NCBI RefSeq assembly: GCF_000243155.2
Contig: NC_018017.1
Span: 372,001 to 436,000 of the forward strand
Direction of reading: 5' to 3'
Length of the DNA stretch: 64,000 nucleotides
DNA from: Desulfitobacterium dehalogenans ATCC 51507
Lineage (GTDB): Bacteria; Bacillota; Desulfitobacteriia; Desulfitobacteriales; Desulfitobacteriaceae
Within the stretch, counting starts at the first letter, position 1. Each line of letters opens with the position of its first letter. Below are positions 44,681 to 53,512 of the stretch, in pieces. The notes under the pieces were generated by a model, which made no database searches, was not told the origin of the DNA, and was given only the letters and a program-made list of their open reading frames with translations. The translations under genes were made by a program, and so were the position numbers.

Positions 44681-46114
44681 ATGGCACTTAGGCTATTCAA
44701 CACCATGAGCCATCAAAAAGAGGAGTTTATACCCCGGGAAGAGGGCAAGGTGGGCATGTACACCTGCGGCCCAACGGTGTACAACTACTTCCATGTGGGA
44801 AATGGACGGATGCTCGTTGTCTTTGATATGATCCGCCGCTATCTTCTATATAAAGGCTATGATGTAACTTTTGTTCAAAACTTTACCGATATTGATGATA
44901 AGATTATTAATCGGGGCCATGAAGAGGGGAGGGATCCCCTGGAGCTGGCAGAAAAATATATTGAAGAGTACTTTAAGGATGCCAAGGCCCTTAACTTGAT
45001 GCCGGCTTCCATACATCCGAAAGCCACCGATCATATTCCGGAGATGATTGAGATTATTAAAGGTCTGGAGGAGCAAGGCTTAGCCTATGCTGTGGAAGGG
45101 GATGTTTATTTTGCAGTGGACAAGCTCTCTGCTTATGGCAAGCTTTCCGGCCGGACTCTTGAGGATATGCAAGCCGGTGCCCGAGTGGAAGTAGGAGAAC
45201 GCAAACGCAACCCTATGGATTTTGCCCTATGGAAAAATGCCAAACCCGGAGAACCCTTCTGGGAAAGCCCTTGGGGGAAAGGCCGTCCCGGCTGGCATAT
45301 TGAGTGCAGCGCCATGTCCCTGAAATATTTGGGCTCGGGCTTTGACATTCACGGGGGAGGGGGAGATCTGGTCTTCCCTCATCATGAAAATGAAATTGCC
45401 CAATCGGAAGGCTATCTCCATGGAGAGACTTTTGCCCGCTATTGGATGCATAATGCCTTTTTAACCTTCAATCAGCAGAAAATGTCTAAATCCCTGGGGA
45501 ACTTCTTTACTGTTCGTGAGATTCTTGAACATTTTCCTGGGGAAGTGATTCGTTTTTATCTCCTGGGTACTCATTACCGCAGCCCTTTGGATTTTGATGA
45601 TGAGAACCTGCGTATGGCTCAGAAAGGTTTGGAACGTCTGCAAACCAGTATCCGTCTGGCCGATGAAGCACTGGGCCGCAAAGGACAGGCCTGTGCAGAT
45701 GCAGCTGCGGATGAAAAACTAAGGGATGCGGCAGAAGAAGCCCGCAAGGAATTTGAAGAGGCCATGGACGACGACTTTAACTCTGCTCTGGCTTATGCCA
45801 GTCTCTTTGAATTGGGAAAAGTCATCAACGCCCATGTTCAGGCCTATCCTTACAGCTCCGAAGGACTGCTTAAGGCCAGGGGTACTCTTTGGAAGCTGGC
45901 TGATGTTCTGGGCTTTGATTTGGCTAATCCCGCCAACAAGGTTGAAGCCGGTAACGAAAAGCTGGAGCAGGTCATGGATCTCCTTCTGGAAGTAAGAGCC
46001 ATTGCCCGGAAAAAGAAAGACTGGGAAATGTCCGACCTGATCCGGGACCGGCTGAAAGATCTGGGGATTGTCCTGGAAGATACTCCTCAAGGAGCGCGTT
46101 GGACGCTTAAATAA
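44681..46114 (+). CDS. cysS: cysteinyl-tRNA synthetase
   Basis: This class I synthetase of 477 residues has zinc ligands including the Cys of [11 protein letters not shown], the HIGH variant HVGN in [12 protein letters not shown] (near residue 37), WHIECSAMS (zinc Cys) and [19 protein letters not shown], and KMSKS in [10 protein letters not shown] near residue 267. A DALR-type C-terminal domain follows. It is controlled with cysE by the T-box. Its stop lies 16 bp before the mrnC ribosome-site region. Confidence 0.96.
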   Translation: MALRLFNTMSHQKEEFIPREEGKVGMYTCGPTVYNYFHVGNGRMLVVFDMIRRYLLYKGYDVTFVQNFTDIDDKIINRGHEEGRDPLELAEKYIEEYFKDAKALNLMPASIHPKATDHIPEMIEIIKGLEEQGLAYAVEGDVYFAVDKLSAYGKLSGRTLEDMQAGARVEVGERKRNPMDFALWKNAKPGEPFWESPWGKGRPGWHIECSAMSLKYLGSGFDIHGGGGDLVFPHHENEIAQSEGYLHGETFARYWMHNAFLTFNQQKMSKSLGNFFTVREILEHFPGEVIRFYLLGTHYRSPLDFDDENLRMAQKGLERLQTSIRLADEALGRKGQACADAAADEKLRDAAEEARKEFEEAMDDDFNSALAYASLFELGKVINAHVQAYPYSSEGLLKARGTLWKLADVLGFDLANPANKVEAGNEKLEQVMDLLLEVRAIARKKKDWEMSDLIRDRLKDLGIVLEDTPQGARWTLK

Positions 46115-46145
46115 GAAAGGAGGGAAGGGCATTCTGCCCGATCCC

Positions 46146-46616
46146 ATGCCAAGATCCTGGCAGGAAATGAATGCCCTTACCCTAGCCTACCTGGGAGATG
46201 TGGTCTATGAGCTTTGGGTCAGGACTCATCTTCTCAATAACGGTTATGAAAAGGTTAAGGACCTTCACCGTCTGGCTACCAAATATGTTCGGGCGGGGAC
46301 CCAAGCTAAGCTTCTTCATCACATTCTCCCCTTTCTCGATGATCAGGAAACCTCTGTGGTTCATCGGGGGAGAAATGCCAAAGGAGGCCATCCTAAAAGC
46401 ACCGATGTCATAACTTACCGCCATGCCACCGCTTTTGAAGCCTTGGTGGGCTATTGGCAGTTGACCGGCAGGACAGAGCGTATGCTGTGGGCCTTTGAGC
46501 AGGTGGACGAGTTTATTCGGGAAGAGGATGAAGAAAAAGGTAATGGTGAAACCACCAAGGAAGAAGAGTCTTTCACAGATGACTTGATTATAGGGGGAGA
46601 GAGAAGTGAATATTGA
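46146..46616 (+). CDS. mrnC: Mini-ribonuclease III
   Basis: Mini-III is an RNase III domain without the dsRNA-binding part; in Bacillus it trims 23S rRNA precursors. The conserved ALTLAYLGDVVYELWVRTHL holds the catalytic Asp region, and RNAKGGHPKSTDVITYRHATAFEALVGY holds the second Glu. The start is uncertain: the first ATG (46146) lies over 20 nt from AAGGAGG (46117-46123), whereas an in-frame ATT at 46131 is 7 nt from it and would give an N-terminus as long as that of the Bacillus enzyme (about 13 residues before the ALAY-type motif). The end overlaps thyX by 11 bp. Confidence 0.9.
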   Translation: MPRSWQEMNALTLAYLGDVVYELWVRTHLLNNGYEKVKDLHRLATKYVRAGTQAKLLHHILPFLDDQETSVVHRGRNAKGGHPKSTDVITYRHATAFEALVGYWQLTGRTERMLWAFEQVDEFIREEDEEKGNGETTKEEESFTDDLIIGGERSEY

Positions 46617-47304
46617 ACTGATTCAATACACACCGGATCCGGAAAAAGTCATTGCGGCCGCTGCCCGTTTGTGCTATTCGCCTGATCCGGTTCCGGAGCT
46701 CATGGAACAGTTGGATGAGGAAAGGGTAGCCAATTTCGTGCAGAAGCTTCGCTCCATGGGTCATCTTTCACCTTTTGAGCATGTCAGCTTTCAATTCTCC
46801 ATCGATGGCGTATCTCGTGCTTTGTCCCATCAATTGGTCCGCCATCGGATCGCCAGCTATTCTCAACGATCGCAGCGTTATGTAAAAGAAGAAGGGTTTG
46901 ACTTCGTCATACCTCCTACCATACGCCGTAATCCTCAAGCCCTGGAACGCTTCGAGAATGTCATGGCCACTCTGCAAGAAGAATACCAAGCCCTGCTGGC
47001 TATGGTCCCTGCAGAAGATGCCCGCTATATCTTGCCCAACGCCTGTACCACCTCGTTGATGGCTACCTTTAATGCCCGTTCTTTAATGAACTTCTTCGAG
47101 CATAGAACCTGCATGCGCGCCCAATGGGAAATCCGCATCCTTGCCCAAAGAATGCTGGAGCTAGTCCGGGAAGTGGCTCCCAATGTCTTTGGCCAAGCCG
47201 GACCCACCTGCGTTACCCAAGGGATCTGCCACGAAGGGGCCATGAGCTGTGGCCGGATTAAGGCGCTGAAGAAGCAAAAAGGAAAGGATGACCCTAATCT
47301 ATGA
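46606..47304 (+). CDS. thyX: flavin-dependent thymidylate synthase ThyX
   Basis: ThyX methylates dUMP with methylene-tetrahydrofolate and reduced FAD, replacing the classical ThyA. The 232-residue protein shows the ThyX motif RHRx7S in RHRIASYSQRS (near residue 81), an N-terminal HLSPFEHVSFQFSIDG segment and the C-terminal RTCMRAQWEIR active-site stretch. GTG start after GGGGGAG. It overlaps mrnC at its start and rlmB at its end (ATGA). ThyX is not found at this place in Bacillus, so it appears to be an insertion in the conserved block. Confidence 0.96.
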   Translation: MNIELIQYTPDPEKVIAAAARLCYSPDPVPELMEQLDEERVANFVQKLRSMGHLSPFEHVSFQFSIDGVSRALSHQLVRHRIASYSQRSQRYVKEEGFDFVIPPTIRRNPQALERFENVMATLQEEYQALLAMVPAEDARYILPNACTTSLMATFNARSLMNFFEHRTCMRAQWEIRILAQRMLELVREVAPNVFGQAGPTCVTQGICHEGAMSCGRIKALKKQKGKDDPNL

Positions 47305-48047
47305 CCGACGAAATCGTATACGGCCGCAATGCCGTTTGGGAACTTCTCCAATCGGGCAAGCCTGTCAACAAGCTCCTTTTCCAATCGGAAGGTACGACTG
47401 GCCGCTTCCAGGACATGGTCAGCCATGCCCGGGCCCAGAAGATTCCCTTTCAATTCGTGGATAAAGCAGCCCTTGACCGTTTGACCGAAAAAGCCAAGCA
47501 TCAGGGAGTCTTAGCCTACGTTGCCCCGCGGGAATATGCCGAAGTGGACGATATCCTCGCTCTGGCCGGAGAAAAAGGCGAGGATCCTTTTATCCTCGTC
47601 TTGGATGAAGTGGAAGATCCTCATAATCTAGGCGCCCTCATTCGGACAGCCGATGCTGCAGGTGTCCATGGGGTGATTATCCCAAAGCGGCGCAGTGTTT
47701 CCCTGACCGCCACTGTAGCTAAGACCTCAGCCGGTGCTGTGGAGCATGTCCTGGTAGCCCGGGTAGGGAATCTGGTTCAGACCCTGAAGGATCTCCAAAA
47801 GGCGGGGTGCTGGATCTCTGGGGCTGAAGCGGGAGGAACGGAAGTCTATGGCTCCGACCTTACAGGAGCACGGGTCATCGTCATAGGAAGTGAGGGTAAG
47901 GGATTGAGCCGGCTGATCAAAGAGACCTGTGACGAGATCGTCAGCCTCCCCATGAGAGGACAGATCAATTCATTAAATGCCAGTGTGGCGGGTTCTATTC
48001 TAATGTACGAGGTTCTTCGTCAGCGGAGGGGAAATAAAAAACATTAA
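47301..48047 (+). CDS. rlmB: 23S rRNA 2'-O-methyltransferase, TrmH/RlmB family
   Basis: This 248-residue SPOUT methyltransferase has an N-terminal L30e-like RNA-binding domain (YGRNAVWELLQSGKPVNKLL) and a C-terminal knot domain with motif 1 EDPHNLGALIRTADAAGV, motif 2 VIGSEGKGLSRLI and motif 3 LPMRGQINSLNASVAGSI. These are the SAM-binding knot motifs. It starts on an ATGA overlap with thyX. A hairpin (CCGGGTC/GACCCGG, 48077-48096) without a T-run follows the stop. Confidence 0.94.
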   Translation: MTDEIVYGRNAVWELLQSGKPVNKLLFQSEGTTGRFQDMVSHARAQKIPFQFVDKAALDRLTEKAKHQGVLAYVAPREYAEVDDILALAGEKGEDPFILVLDEVEDPHNLGALIRTADAAGVHGVIIPKRRSVSLTATVAKTSAGAVEHVLVARVGNLVQTLKDLQKAGCWISGAEAGGTEVYGSDLTGARVIVIGSEGKGLSRLIKETCDEIVSLPMRGQINSLNASVAGSILMYEVLRQRRGNKKH

Positions 48048-48159
48048 AAACTTGCCTAAAAAATAGGGTAACCGGGTCCTATAATGCGAAGACCCGGGTC
48101 CAAAAGCCCAAACTCGGCTTGTAGAGTGCATGAGACGACAGAACCTCTAAAACTTCGCC

Positions 48160-48189
48160 TTGACGCTTCCGTTTTTTCCAAGGTATAAT
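48160..48189 (+). promoter_or_regulatory. sigma-A promoter of sigH
   Basis: TTGACG (48160-48165), 18-bp spacer, TATAAT (48184-48189). It lies inside the longer open frame that begins at 48160 and so excludes that start for sigH. Confidence 0.85.
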
Positions 48190-48261
48190 GAGTATGTTCT
48201 TGCGGACAAGAGCGATAATCCATTACAACATCTTCATCACCATGATACGGGAGGGATCGCT

Positions 48262-48915
48262 TTGACACTTAACGCCCAACTCGAAGTGTTGGAAGAGTGC
48301 GACACGAATGAAGTCATAGTGGATGAAGAAGTCGTAGAGCTGGCCAAAAACGGTGATGCCGAAGCACAGGAATACTTAATTAATAAGTACAAGAACTTTG
48401 TCAGAGCAAAAGCAAGATCATACTTCCTTATTGGAGCAGATCGTGAAGATATTATCCAAGAAGGGATGATTGGGCTCTACAAAGCGATTCGAGATTTCCG
48501 TGGTGATAAGCTCTCCTCGTTCCGAGCCTTTGCTGAGCTGTGTATTACAAGGCAGATTATTACAGCCATTAAGACAGCTACCCGGCAAAAGCATATCCCT
48601 TTGAATTCCTACGTGTCCTTAAATAAACCTATCTATGACGAAGACTCGGATAGAACCTTGCTGGATGTGATCTCCGGAACAAGAATAACCGACCCCGAGG
48701 AATTGATCATCAGTCAGGAAGAATTCGATGATATCGAAGAAAAGATGGGTGAGATCTTGAGTTCCTTGGAGTGGAAAGTCCTGATGGCTTACCTCGAAGG
48801 CAAATCCTATCAAGAGATTGCAGTAGACCTACATAGGCATGTGAAATCCATTGACAATGCTCTCCAAAGAGTAAAAAGAAAGCTTGAGCGTTACCTGGAA
48901 CGTCGTGATGGATAA
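48262..48915 (+). CDS. sigH: RNA polymerase sigma-H factor
   Basis: Sigma-H is the sigma-70-family factor for the onset of sporulation and stationary-phase genes. I start it at TTG 48262, following GGGAGGG, giving 217 residues, the same size as Bacillus SigH; the frame upstream of it contains the promoter. Region 2 (NKYKNFVRAKARSYFLIGADREDI-type segment, EGMIGLYKAIRDF) recognises the -10, and region 4 (YQEIAVDLHRHVKSIDNALQRVKRKL) the -35. Rae1 (YacP), which normally precedes it, is missing. Confidence 0.95.
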   Translation: MTLNAQLEVLEECDTNEVIVDEEVVELAKNGDAEAQEYLINKYKNFVRAKARSYFLIGADREDIIQEGMIGLYKAIRDFRGDKLSSFRAFAELCITRQIITAIKTATRQKHIPLNSYVSLNKPIYDEDSDRTLLDVISGTRITDPEELIISQEEFDDIEEKMGEILSSLEWKVLMAYLEGKSYQEIAVDLHRHVKSIDNALQRVKRKLERYLERRDG

Positions 48916-48982
48916 GCTATGCTTTGCTATGACCGGTGTTTGACTAGGATATTAAGTTAATAAAAAGAAAGAGTATCATGTT

Positions 48983-49006
48983 ACCGGCTTGATGAAGTCG
49001 GTTTTT
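48983..49006 (+). terminator. intrinsic terminator after sigH
   Basis: ACCGGCTT pairs with AAGTCGGT (one G-U) around a GATG loop and is followed by TTTTT. Confidence 0.85.
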
Positions 49007-49076
49007 CATTTTGTGGTCTAGCCATTAGCTGCAGATTTCTTTTATAAAAAAGGGTGTATTTTTTTAGCTTTTGGTA

Positions 49077-49082
49077 TATAAT
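49077..49082 (+). promoter_or_regulatory. -10 element of the tRNA promoter
   Basis: TATAAT, 14 bp before the tRNA-Tyr 5' end; the -35 region (TGTATT) is weak. Confidence 0.6.
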
Positions 49083-49095
49083 GAATGAGTGACTT

Positions 49096-49179
49096 GGGTA
49101 GGTGGCCGAGTGGTTAAAGGCGGCAGACTGTAAATCTGTTCCGAAAGGTACGGTGGTTCGAATCCATTCCTGCCCACCA
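49096..49179 (+). tRNA. tRNA-Tyr (anticodon GTA), CCA encoded
   Basis: The acceptor stem GGGTAGG pairs with CCTGCCC (one T-G), followed by discriminator A and encoded CCA. The anticodon loop CTGTAAA carries GTA. The long variable arm, CCGAAAGGTACGG, is that of a class II tRNA, as Tyr tRNAs of bacteria have. The T-loop is GGTTCGAATCC. Confidence 0.97.
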
Positions 49180-49281
49180 TTATCAAAATTCGGGATCCTG
49201 TGGATCTGGAATAAATTGAAACCATCTGAGAGGAAATGAAGTTCGAATCGTGAACTTCGTGCCTCGAATCTCGATTGACGT

Positions 49282-49356
<75 letters not shown>

Positions 49357-49362
49357 AGGACA

Positions 49363-49395
49363 AAAAACCGCATGGCTAATAGCTTTGCGGTTTTT
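49363..49395 (+). terminator. intrinsic terminator of the tRNA pair
   Basis: AAAAACCGCA pairs exactly with TGCGGTTTTT; the 3' arm continues as the T-run. Confidence 0.88.
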
Positions 49396-49509
49396 CTATA
49401 TTACATACTGAATTTTTCAAATTCTTGACATGGTAAATTACATGTGATAATGTATTATGAGCATGGATTGAATGCGGATTTTTAGTTGTGCCCAGGGAGG
49501 TGTTCGTGA

Positions 49510-49659
49510 ATGCGTGTTGGCATTACTTTAGCTTGTACCGAATGTAAAAACCGGAATTATGCTTCCATAAAAAATAAGAAAAATAACCCAGATCGTTTGG
49601 AAGTTAAAAAGTATTGTAAGTTTTGCAAGTCCCACACAGCTCACAAAGAAACCAAGTAA
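49510..49659 (+). CDS. rpmG: 50S ribosomal protein L33
   Basis: The 49-residue product has two CxxC pairs ([10 protein letters not shown] and [11 protein letters not shown]) that bind zinc, as in the zinc-containing L33 form, and is of standard length. The ribosome site GGAGGTG is upstream of the ATG. It heads the usual rpmG-secE-nusG order. Confidence 0.96.
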   Translation: MRVGITLACTECKNRNYASIKNKKNNPDRLEVKKYCKFCKSHTAHKETK

Positions 49660-49769
49660 TTCATAGCTTGGCGTTTGGGCAAAATTTCTTTGCGTATTTG
49701 CCAAAAAGTCTGTACGCCGGGCTGCGTTGTCAGTAATGGTAGCTCAGAGTCTTGTAAGGATGTGATTGG

Positions 49770-49988
49770 ATGGGCGCAGTTAAGAAGCAAACGAATGCTC
49801 CTACAAAAGAAAAGTCGACAGAGTACTTTAAGGGAGTATGGAGTGAACTTAAAAAAGTACACTGGCCGGACCGCAAACAGCTTTTGACTTATACAGGAGT
49901 AGTTCTCGTCGCTGTAGCTATTGTATCTGTCATGCTATGGATTGTCGACAGCGGATTAAGTATTTTAATAACCAAGATTCTCGGATAG
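49770..49988 (+). CDS. secE: preprotein translocase subunit SecE
   Basis: This 72-residue translocon subunit has an amphipathic surface helix (EYFKGVWSELKKVHWPDRKQL, split here at residue 20) followed by one membrane helix (VVLVAVAIVSVMLWIVDSGL). The conserved WPxR is present. The single-helix form is the standard one of Gram-positive bacteria. It lies 110 bp after rpmG and 73 bp before nusG. Confidence 0.95.
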   Translation: MGAVKKQTNAPTKEKSTEYFKGVWSELKKVHWPDRKQLLTYTGVVLVAVAIVSVMLWIVDSGLSILITKILG

Positions 49989-50061
49989 GTACTCAAACAG
50001 GTTGCCCTGAAAGTACGGCAAGTTAGTTTGGGGCCTTGTATTGGAGGTTCCTGTTCGAAAT

Positions 50062-50589
50062 ATGACTAAGAACTGGTATGTTATTCACACTTATTCCGGT
50101 TATGAGAATAAGGTGAAGACCAATCTTGAAAAGCGCGTAGAATCCATGAATATGGAAGATAAAATCTTCCGTGTTCTTGTTCCCATGGAAGATGAGATTG
50201 AAATCAAAAATGGGAAGAAGAAGGTCGCCAAGCGTAAAGTTTTCCCGGGCTATGTTCTGGTGGAAATGGATATGACGGACGATTCATGGTATGTGGTGCG
50301 CAATACTCCGGGTGTGACAGGTTTTGTCGGCACCGGGGCAAAGCCCATCCCTTTGCTGGATCATGAAGTACAAGCTATTTTAAAGCAAATGGGCGTGGAA
50401 GAAGTCCGCACACGTGTGGATTATACCGTGGGCCAAAACGTACGTGTAACATCAGGTCCTTTTAAGGATTTCATCGCTTCTGTTCGGGAAATCCTTGAAG
50501 ATAAAGGGAAGCTGCGGGTTTCTGTGTCCATGTTTGGACGGGAGACTCCGGTAGAACTTGATTTTGCTCAGGTCGAGAAAGTCGACTAA
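50062..50589 (+). CDS. nusG: transcription factor NusG
   Basis: NusG binds RNA polymerase and couples transcription to translation or termination. The 175-residue product starts at the ATG at 50062 (MTKNWYVIHTYSGYENKVK), aligned with other NusG proteins; the upstream in-frame TTG at 50041 precedes the ribosome site GGAGG. NGN domain residues about 1-115, with the KOW domain (VGQNVRVTSGPFKDFIASV) at the C-terminus. It is followed by rplK after 32 bp. Confidence 0.96.
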   Translation: MTKNWYVIHTYSGYENKVKTNLEKRVESMNMEDKIFRVLVPMEDEIEIKNGKKKVAKRKVFPGYVLVEMDMTDDSWYVVRNTPGVTGFVGTGAKPIPLLDHEVQAILKQMGVEEVRTRVDYTVGQNVRVTSGPFKDFIASVREILEDKGKLRVSVSMFGRETPVELDFAQVEKVD

Positions 50590-50621
50590 GCAGTAAATTA
50601 CCCTATTAAGGAGGTGTAACT

Positions 50622-51050
50622 ATGGCAAAGAAAGTCGTTGGTTTGGTTAAATTAGCTATCAACGCAGGTAAAGCAAATCCGGCACCTCCGGTTGGTCCAG
50701 CTCTTGGTCAGCACGGGGTCAACATTATGGCCTTCTGCAAAGAATACAACGAGCGTACAAAGGATCAAGCGGGATTGATTATTCCGGTTGAAATTACCGT
50801 TTATGAGGACCGTTCCTTTACCTTTATTACCAAAACTCCGCCGGCATCTGTTTTGTTGAAAAAAGCTGCGAACATTAATTCAGGTTCTTCAGAGCCTAAC
50901 CGTAAAAAGGTAGCTCAAGTGAGCAAAGCTAAAGTTCGTGAGATTGCTGAAACCAAGATGAAAGATCTCAATGCGGCAAGCATTGAAGCGGCTATGAGCA
51001 TGGTTGAAGGTACTGCACGCAGTATGGGAATCACCATCGTCGAAGGTTAA
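50622..51050 (+). CDS. rplK: 50S ribosomal protein L11
   Basis: The 142-residue protein shows the L11 N-terminal [21 protein letters not shown] and the C-terminal RNA-binding domain ending in [16 protein letters not shown]. It forms part of the GTPase-associated centre. AAGGAGGTG precedes the ATG. It is paired with rplA, and the two form the classical L11 operon. Confidence 0.97.
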   Translation: MAKKVVGLVKLAINAGKANPAPPVGPALGQHGVNIMAFCKEYNERTKDQAGLIIPVEITVYEDRSFTFITKTPPASVLLKKAANINSGSSEPNRKKVAQVSKAKVREIAETKMKDLNAASIEAAMSMVEGTARSMGITIVEG

Positions 51051-51098
51051 GATTTTTGTGGGAGGGCTCGTCCCGAAGAACCACTAGGAGGTTAAAGA

Positions 51099-51791
51099 AT
51101 GGCCAAAGTAGGTAAAAACTATCAAGAAGCAGTTAAAGCTTTTGATCGTGAAGCTCTTCATGAGCCTATGGAAGCTTTAGCAGTCGTTAAGAAGATCGCT
51201 AAGGCAAAGTTTGACGAAACTGTTGAAGTAGCATTCAAGCTCGGTATTGATACCCGTCATGCGGACCAACAAATCCGTGGAGCCCTGGTGCTTCCTAACG
51301 GAACCGGTAAAACCCGGAGTGTGTTAGTATTTGCTAAAGGCGAAAAAGCTAAAGAAGCTGAGGCTGCCGGTGCAGATTTTGTTGGCGCAGAAGATATGAT
51401 TGCGAAAATCGAGCAAGGTTGGTTTGGTTTCGATGTGGTTGTAGCTACACCGGATATGATGGGTATGGTCGGTAAACTGGGTCGTGTGCTCGGTCCTAAG
51501 GGACTTATGCCAAACCCCAAGACCGGTACAGTTACCTTTGATGTAGCCAAAGCTGTCAAAGAGATCAAAGCTGGTAAGATTGAATATCGTGCTGACAAAG
51601 CCGGTATCATTCATGCCCCAATCGGCAAGGTATCCTTTAGCGAAGAACAACTCTATCAGAACTATAAGGTTCTTGTTGAGACCTTGGTTAAAGCGAAGCC
51701 GGCTGCTGCTAAGGGTCAGTATATCCGTAGCGTCACTGTGTCTTCGACCATGGGACCCGGAGTGCGGATTAACCCGGTCAAAGCCAATTAA
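51099..51791 (+). CDS. rplA: 50S ribosomal protein L1
   Basis: The 230-residue protein forms the L1 stalk and can repress its own message in many bacteria. Signature: [19 protein letters not shown] near residue 127; the N- and C-terminal parts form domain I and the middle forms domain II. TAGGAGG precedes the ATG. The rplJ promoter follows the stop after 30 bp. Confidence 0.97.
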   Translation: MAKVGKNYQEAVKAFDREALHEPMEALAVVKKIAKAKFDETVEVAFKLGIDTRHADQQIRGALVLPNGTGKTRSVLVFAKGEKAKEAEAAGADFVGAEDMIAKIEQGWFGFDVVVATPDMMGMVGKLGRVLGPKGLMPNPKTGTVTFDVAKAVKEIKAGKIEYRADKAGIIHAPIGKVSFSEEQLYQNYKVLVETLVKAKPAAAKGQYIRSVTVSSTMGPGVRINPVKAN

Positions 51792-51821
51792 TTGGATTCC
51801 AAAATGTGTCTGGAATATTTC

Positions 51822-51850
51822 TTGACAGGTTTGCATAGATAAGATATACT
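51822..51850 (+). promoter_or_regulatory. sigma-A promoter of rplJ-rplL
   Basis: TTGACA (51822-51827), 17-bp spacer, TATACT (51845-51850). Expected start near 51857. Confidence 0.9.
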
Positions 51851-51856
51851 CTACTA

Positions 51857-52018
51857 GAATTGAACAGCCTTCCACTGTAGACAGCAGGTGCTCTTAGAGC
51901 TTAATGTCCTGCCGAGGTTGGAAAGATAGCCTTAAGTTATATTGGGCCTTCTTAACCTCTGCAGTCGAAGCGGAGGTTTTTCTACTAGTGTGGGTATTTC
52001 GGAAGGAGGTGGACTTAA
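51857..52018 (+). ncRNA. ribosomal protein L10 leader
   Basis: The 162-nt leader has the usual L10-leader position, upstream of rplJ. Its central part (about 51880-51930) includes AGCAGGTGCTCTTAGAGCTT and TGTCCTGCC, which pair as in known L10 leaders. A terminator hairpin follows (AACCTCTGC 51954-51962 with GCGGAGGTT 51970-51978 and TTTTT). Excess L10-L12 complex is expected to bind and reduce expression. The family assignment is by eye. Confidence 0.8.
51954..51981 (+). terminator. attenuator of the L10 leader
   Basis: The 9-bp stem (one G-U) plus five T, lying 38 bp before the rplJ start codon, can stop transcription in the leader. Confidence 0.75.
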
Positions 52019-52543
52019 GTGCCAAATATCGAAGAAAAAGCACAAGTGGTTGCGGAGATTAAGGAAAAGTTCCAAAACTCCACAGGGGTCGTACTGGCTG
52101 ATTATCGCGGCCTGACCGTTTCTCAAGTAACTCAACTGCGTGCCCAACTGCGTCAAGCCGGTGTCGAATACCATGTATTGAAAAATACCTTGGTTCGTCG
52201 TGCAGCTCATGAAGTCGGTATCGAAGGTTTGGATGGTTTTCTTGAAGGACCTACAGCCGTCGCTTTCAGTGCTGATCCGGTTGCAGGAGCTAAAATATTA
52301 TCCGATTTTTCTAAGACCTCTAAGACCTTTGCCATTAAAGCAGGTGTGGTCGAAGGGAAAGTGGTTGATCCAGCGGGAGTTAAAGCCCTTGCAGAACTTC
52401 CTTCGCGCGAAGTACTCCTTGCTCAAGTCCTGCGGGGAATGCAAGCACCCCTCACAGGCATGGCCAACGTGCTTCAAGGACCGATCCGCAAAATGGGTTA
52501 TGCCTTGGAAGAAGTGCGTAAGCTTAAAGAAGCTCAAGCTTAA
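52019..52543 (+). CDS. rplJ: 50S ribosomal protein L10
   Basis: The 174-residue L10 carries the L7/L12 stalk. Motifs: VVLADYRGLTVSQVTQLR (near residue 25) and YHVLKNTLVRRA; the C-terminal helix binds L12 dimers. GTG start after GGAAGGAGG. The 150-bp gap before rplL (52544-52694) holds a GC-rich stretch with no recognised element. Confidence 0.96.
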   Translation: MPNIEEKAQVVAEIKEKFQNSTGVVLADYRGLTVSQVTQLRAQLRQAGVEYHVLKNTLVRRAAHEVGIEGLDGFLEGPTAVAFSADPVAGAKILSDFSKTSKTFAIKAGVVEGKVVDPAGVKALAELPSREVLLAQVLRGMQAPLTGMANVLQGPIRKMGYALEEVRKLKEAQA

Positions 52544-52694
52544 TCGAGAGTCGATGGCGCGAGGTTCGCACCATGATGTTCGGGTTATGATGCGGGGGAT
52601 GGTCCCAAAGGCGTCGTAGCTGAATTATAATGATTTCCATAATGGATTCAAAAACAAAAATTATTTTAAAGTGATATTAGGGAGGAAAATTTCA

Positions 52695-53072
52695 ATGTCT
52701 AAAACTGCTGAAATTCTCGAAGCCGTAAAAGGCTTAACCGTTCTTGAGCTTGCTGAGCTCGTCAAAGCTTTCGAAGAAGAATTTGGTGTTAGCGCAGCTG
52801 CTCCTGTAGCTGTAGCTGCTGCTCCTGCTGCCGGTGGCGCTGCTCCTGCTGCTGAAGAGCAAACTGAATTCGATGTTGTCCTCATGAACGCTGGTGCTGG
52901 AAAAATCAACGTCATCAAAGTTGTTCGCGAAATCACCGGTCTTGGCTTGAAAGAAGCTAAAGAACTGGTTGACGGCGCTCCAAAGCCTGTTAAAGAAAAA
53001 GTCAGCAAAGATGATGCAGAAGCTATCAAAGCTAAGCTCGTTGAAGCTGGTGCAACTGTCGAAGTTAAATAA
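52695..53072 (+). CDS. rplL: 50S ribosomal protein L7/L12
   Basis: The 125-residue stalk protein starts at the ATG at 52695 (GGGAGGAAAA upstream). The N-terminal dimerisation domain ([19 protein letters not shown]) is followed by an Ala-rich hinge (residues about 38-58) and the globular C-terminal domain with [19 protein letters not shown]. Codon use is strongly biased, as in highly expressed genes. A strong terminator follows. Confidence 0.97.
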   Translation: MSKTAEILEAVKGLTVLELAELVKAFEEEFGVSAAAPVAVAAAPAAGGAAPAAEEQTEFDVVLMNAGAGKINVIKVVREITGLGLKEAKELVDGAPKPVKEKVSKDDAEAIKAKLVEAGATVEVK

Positions 53073-53087
53073 GTTTAGTCTATTTGG

Positions 53088-53127
53088 AAAACCGTTTTCA
53101 GCCTATCGGCGCGAAAACGGTTTTTTA
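53088..53127 (+). terminator. intrinsic terminator after rplL
   Basis: AAACCGTTTTC pairs with GAAAACGGTTT around a 13-nt loop and is followed by a T-run. Confidence 0.92.
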
Positions 53128-53225
53128 TTTGGACACAATTTTGATATAATCTACTTAGCAACAGGGAGTATTTGAAAATAATTTTCATAAAGGACATAAA
53201 ACTGCAAAAAAAGAAATATTTCTGC

Positions 53226-53254
53226 TTGACAATAGAAGATAATCTTGGTATCCT
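53226..53254 (+). promoter_or_regulatory. sigma-A promoter of rpoB-rpoC
   Basis: TTGACA (53226-53231), 17-bp spacer, TATCCT (53249-53254). The predicted start near 53261 leaves a 250-nt leader before rpoB. A second TATAAT (53145-53150) lies upstream without a good -35. Confidence 0.75.
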
Positions 53255-53260
53255 TAGTAA

Positions 53261-53512
53261 TTGTTACTGTACATAAAATGGACGAATTATCCAGACTATT
53301 CCAAACAGTAACTTAGGACATCGATAGAAACTTTCTATCAGATAGTACTAAAGGTGACGATGGGGAGATTGTCATTTGATTAATTCGATCATGAAAGAGG
53401 GATCTCCATAAACAACGAAGCGAGGTTTTGCAAATGAGGCCTTGCTTTTGGCTGTTTATGTCATAATACAATCCTCGGGGCGAGGACATCACACTTGAGG
53501 GGTGAAGCGTAC
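53261..53512 (+). other. long structured rpoB leader
   Basis: No open frame of note. It holds hairpins GATAGAAA/TTTCTATC (53322-53338) and a longer one closed by CATAAACA (53408-53415) with TGTTTATG (53454-53461), with inner AAGC..GCTT pairing. A leader of this length before rpoB is unusual if rplL-rpoB read-through were the sole source. No known RNA family is recognised. Confidence 0.45.

Noticed and set aside
48160-48261. 34-residue N-terminal extension of SigH
   Set aside because: It contains the -35 and -10 of the promoter, and the ribosome site directly precedes the TTG at 48262.
49238-49280. Dispersed repeat family shared with 28726-28740, 52544-52600 and 63889-63940
   Set aside because: Short words such as GAAGTTCGA and GATGCGGGG recur in several intergenic gaps, but the matches are too short by eye to claim a repeat family.
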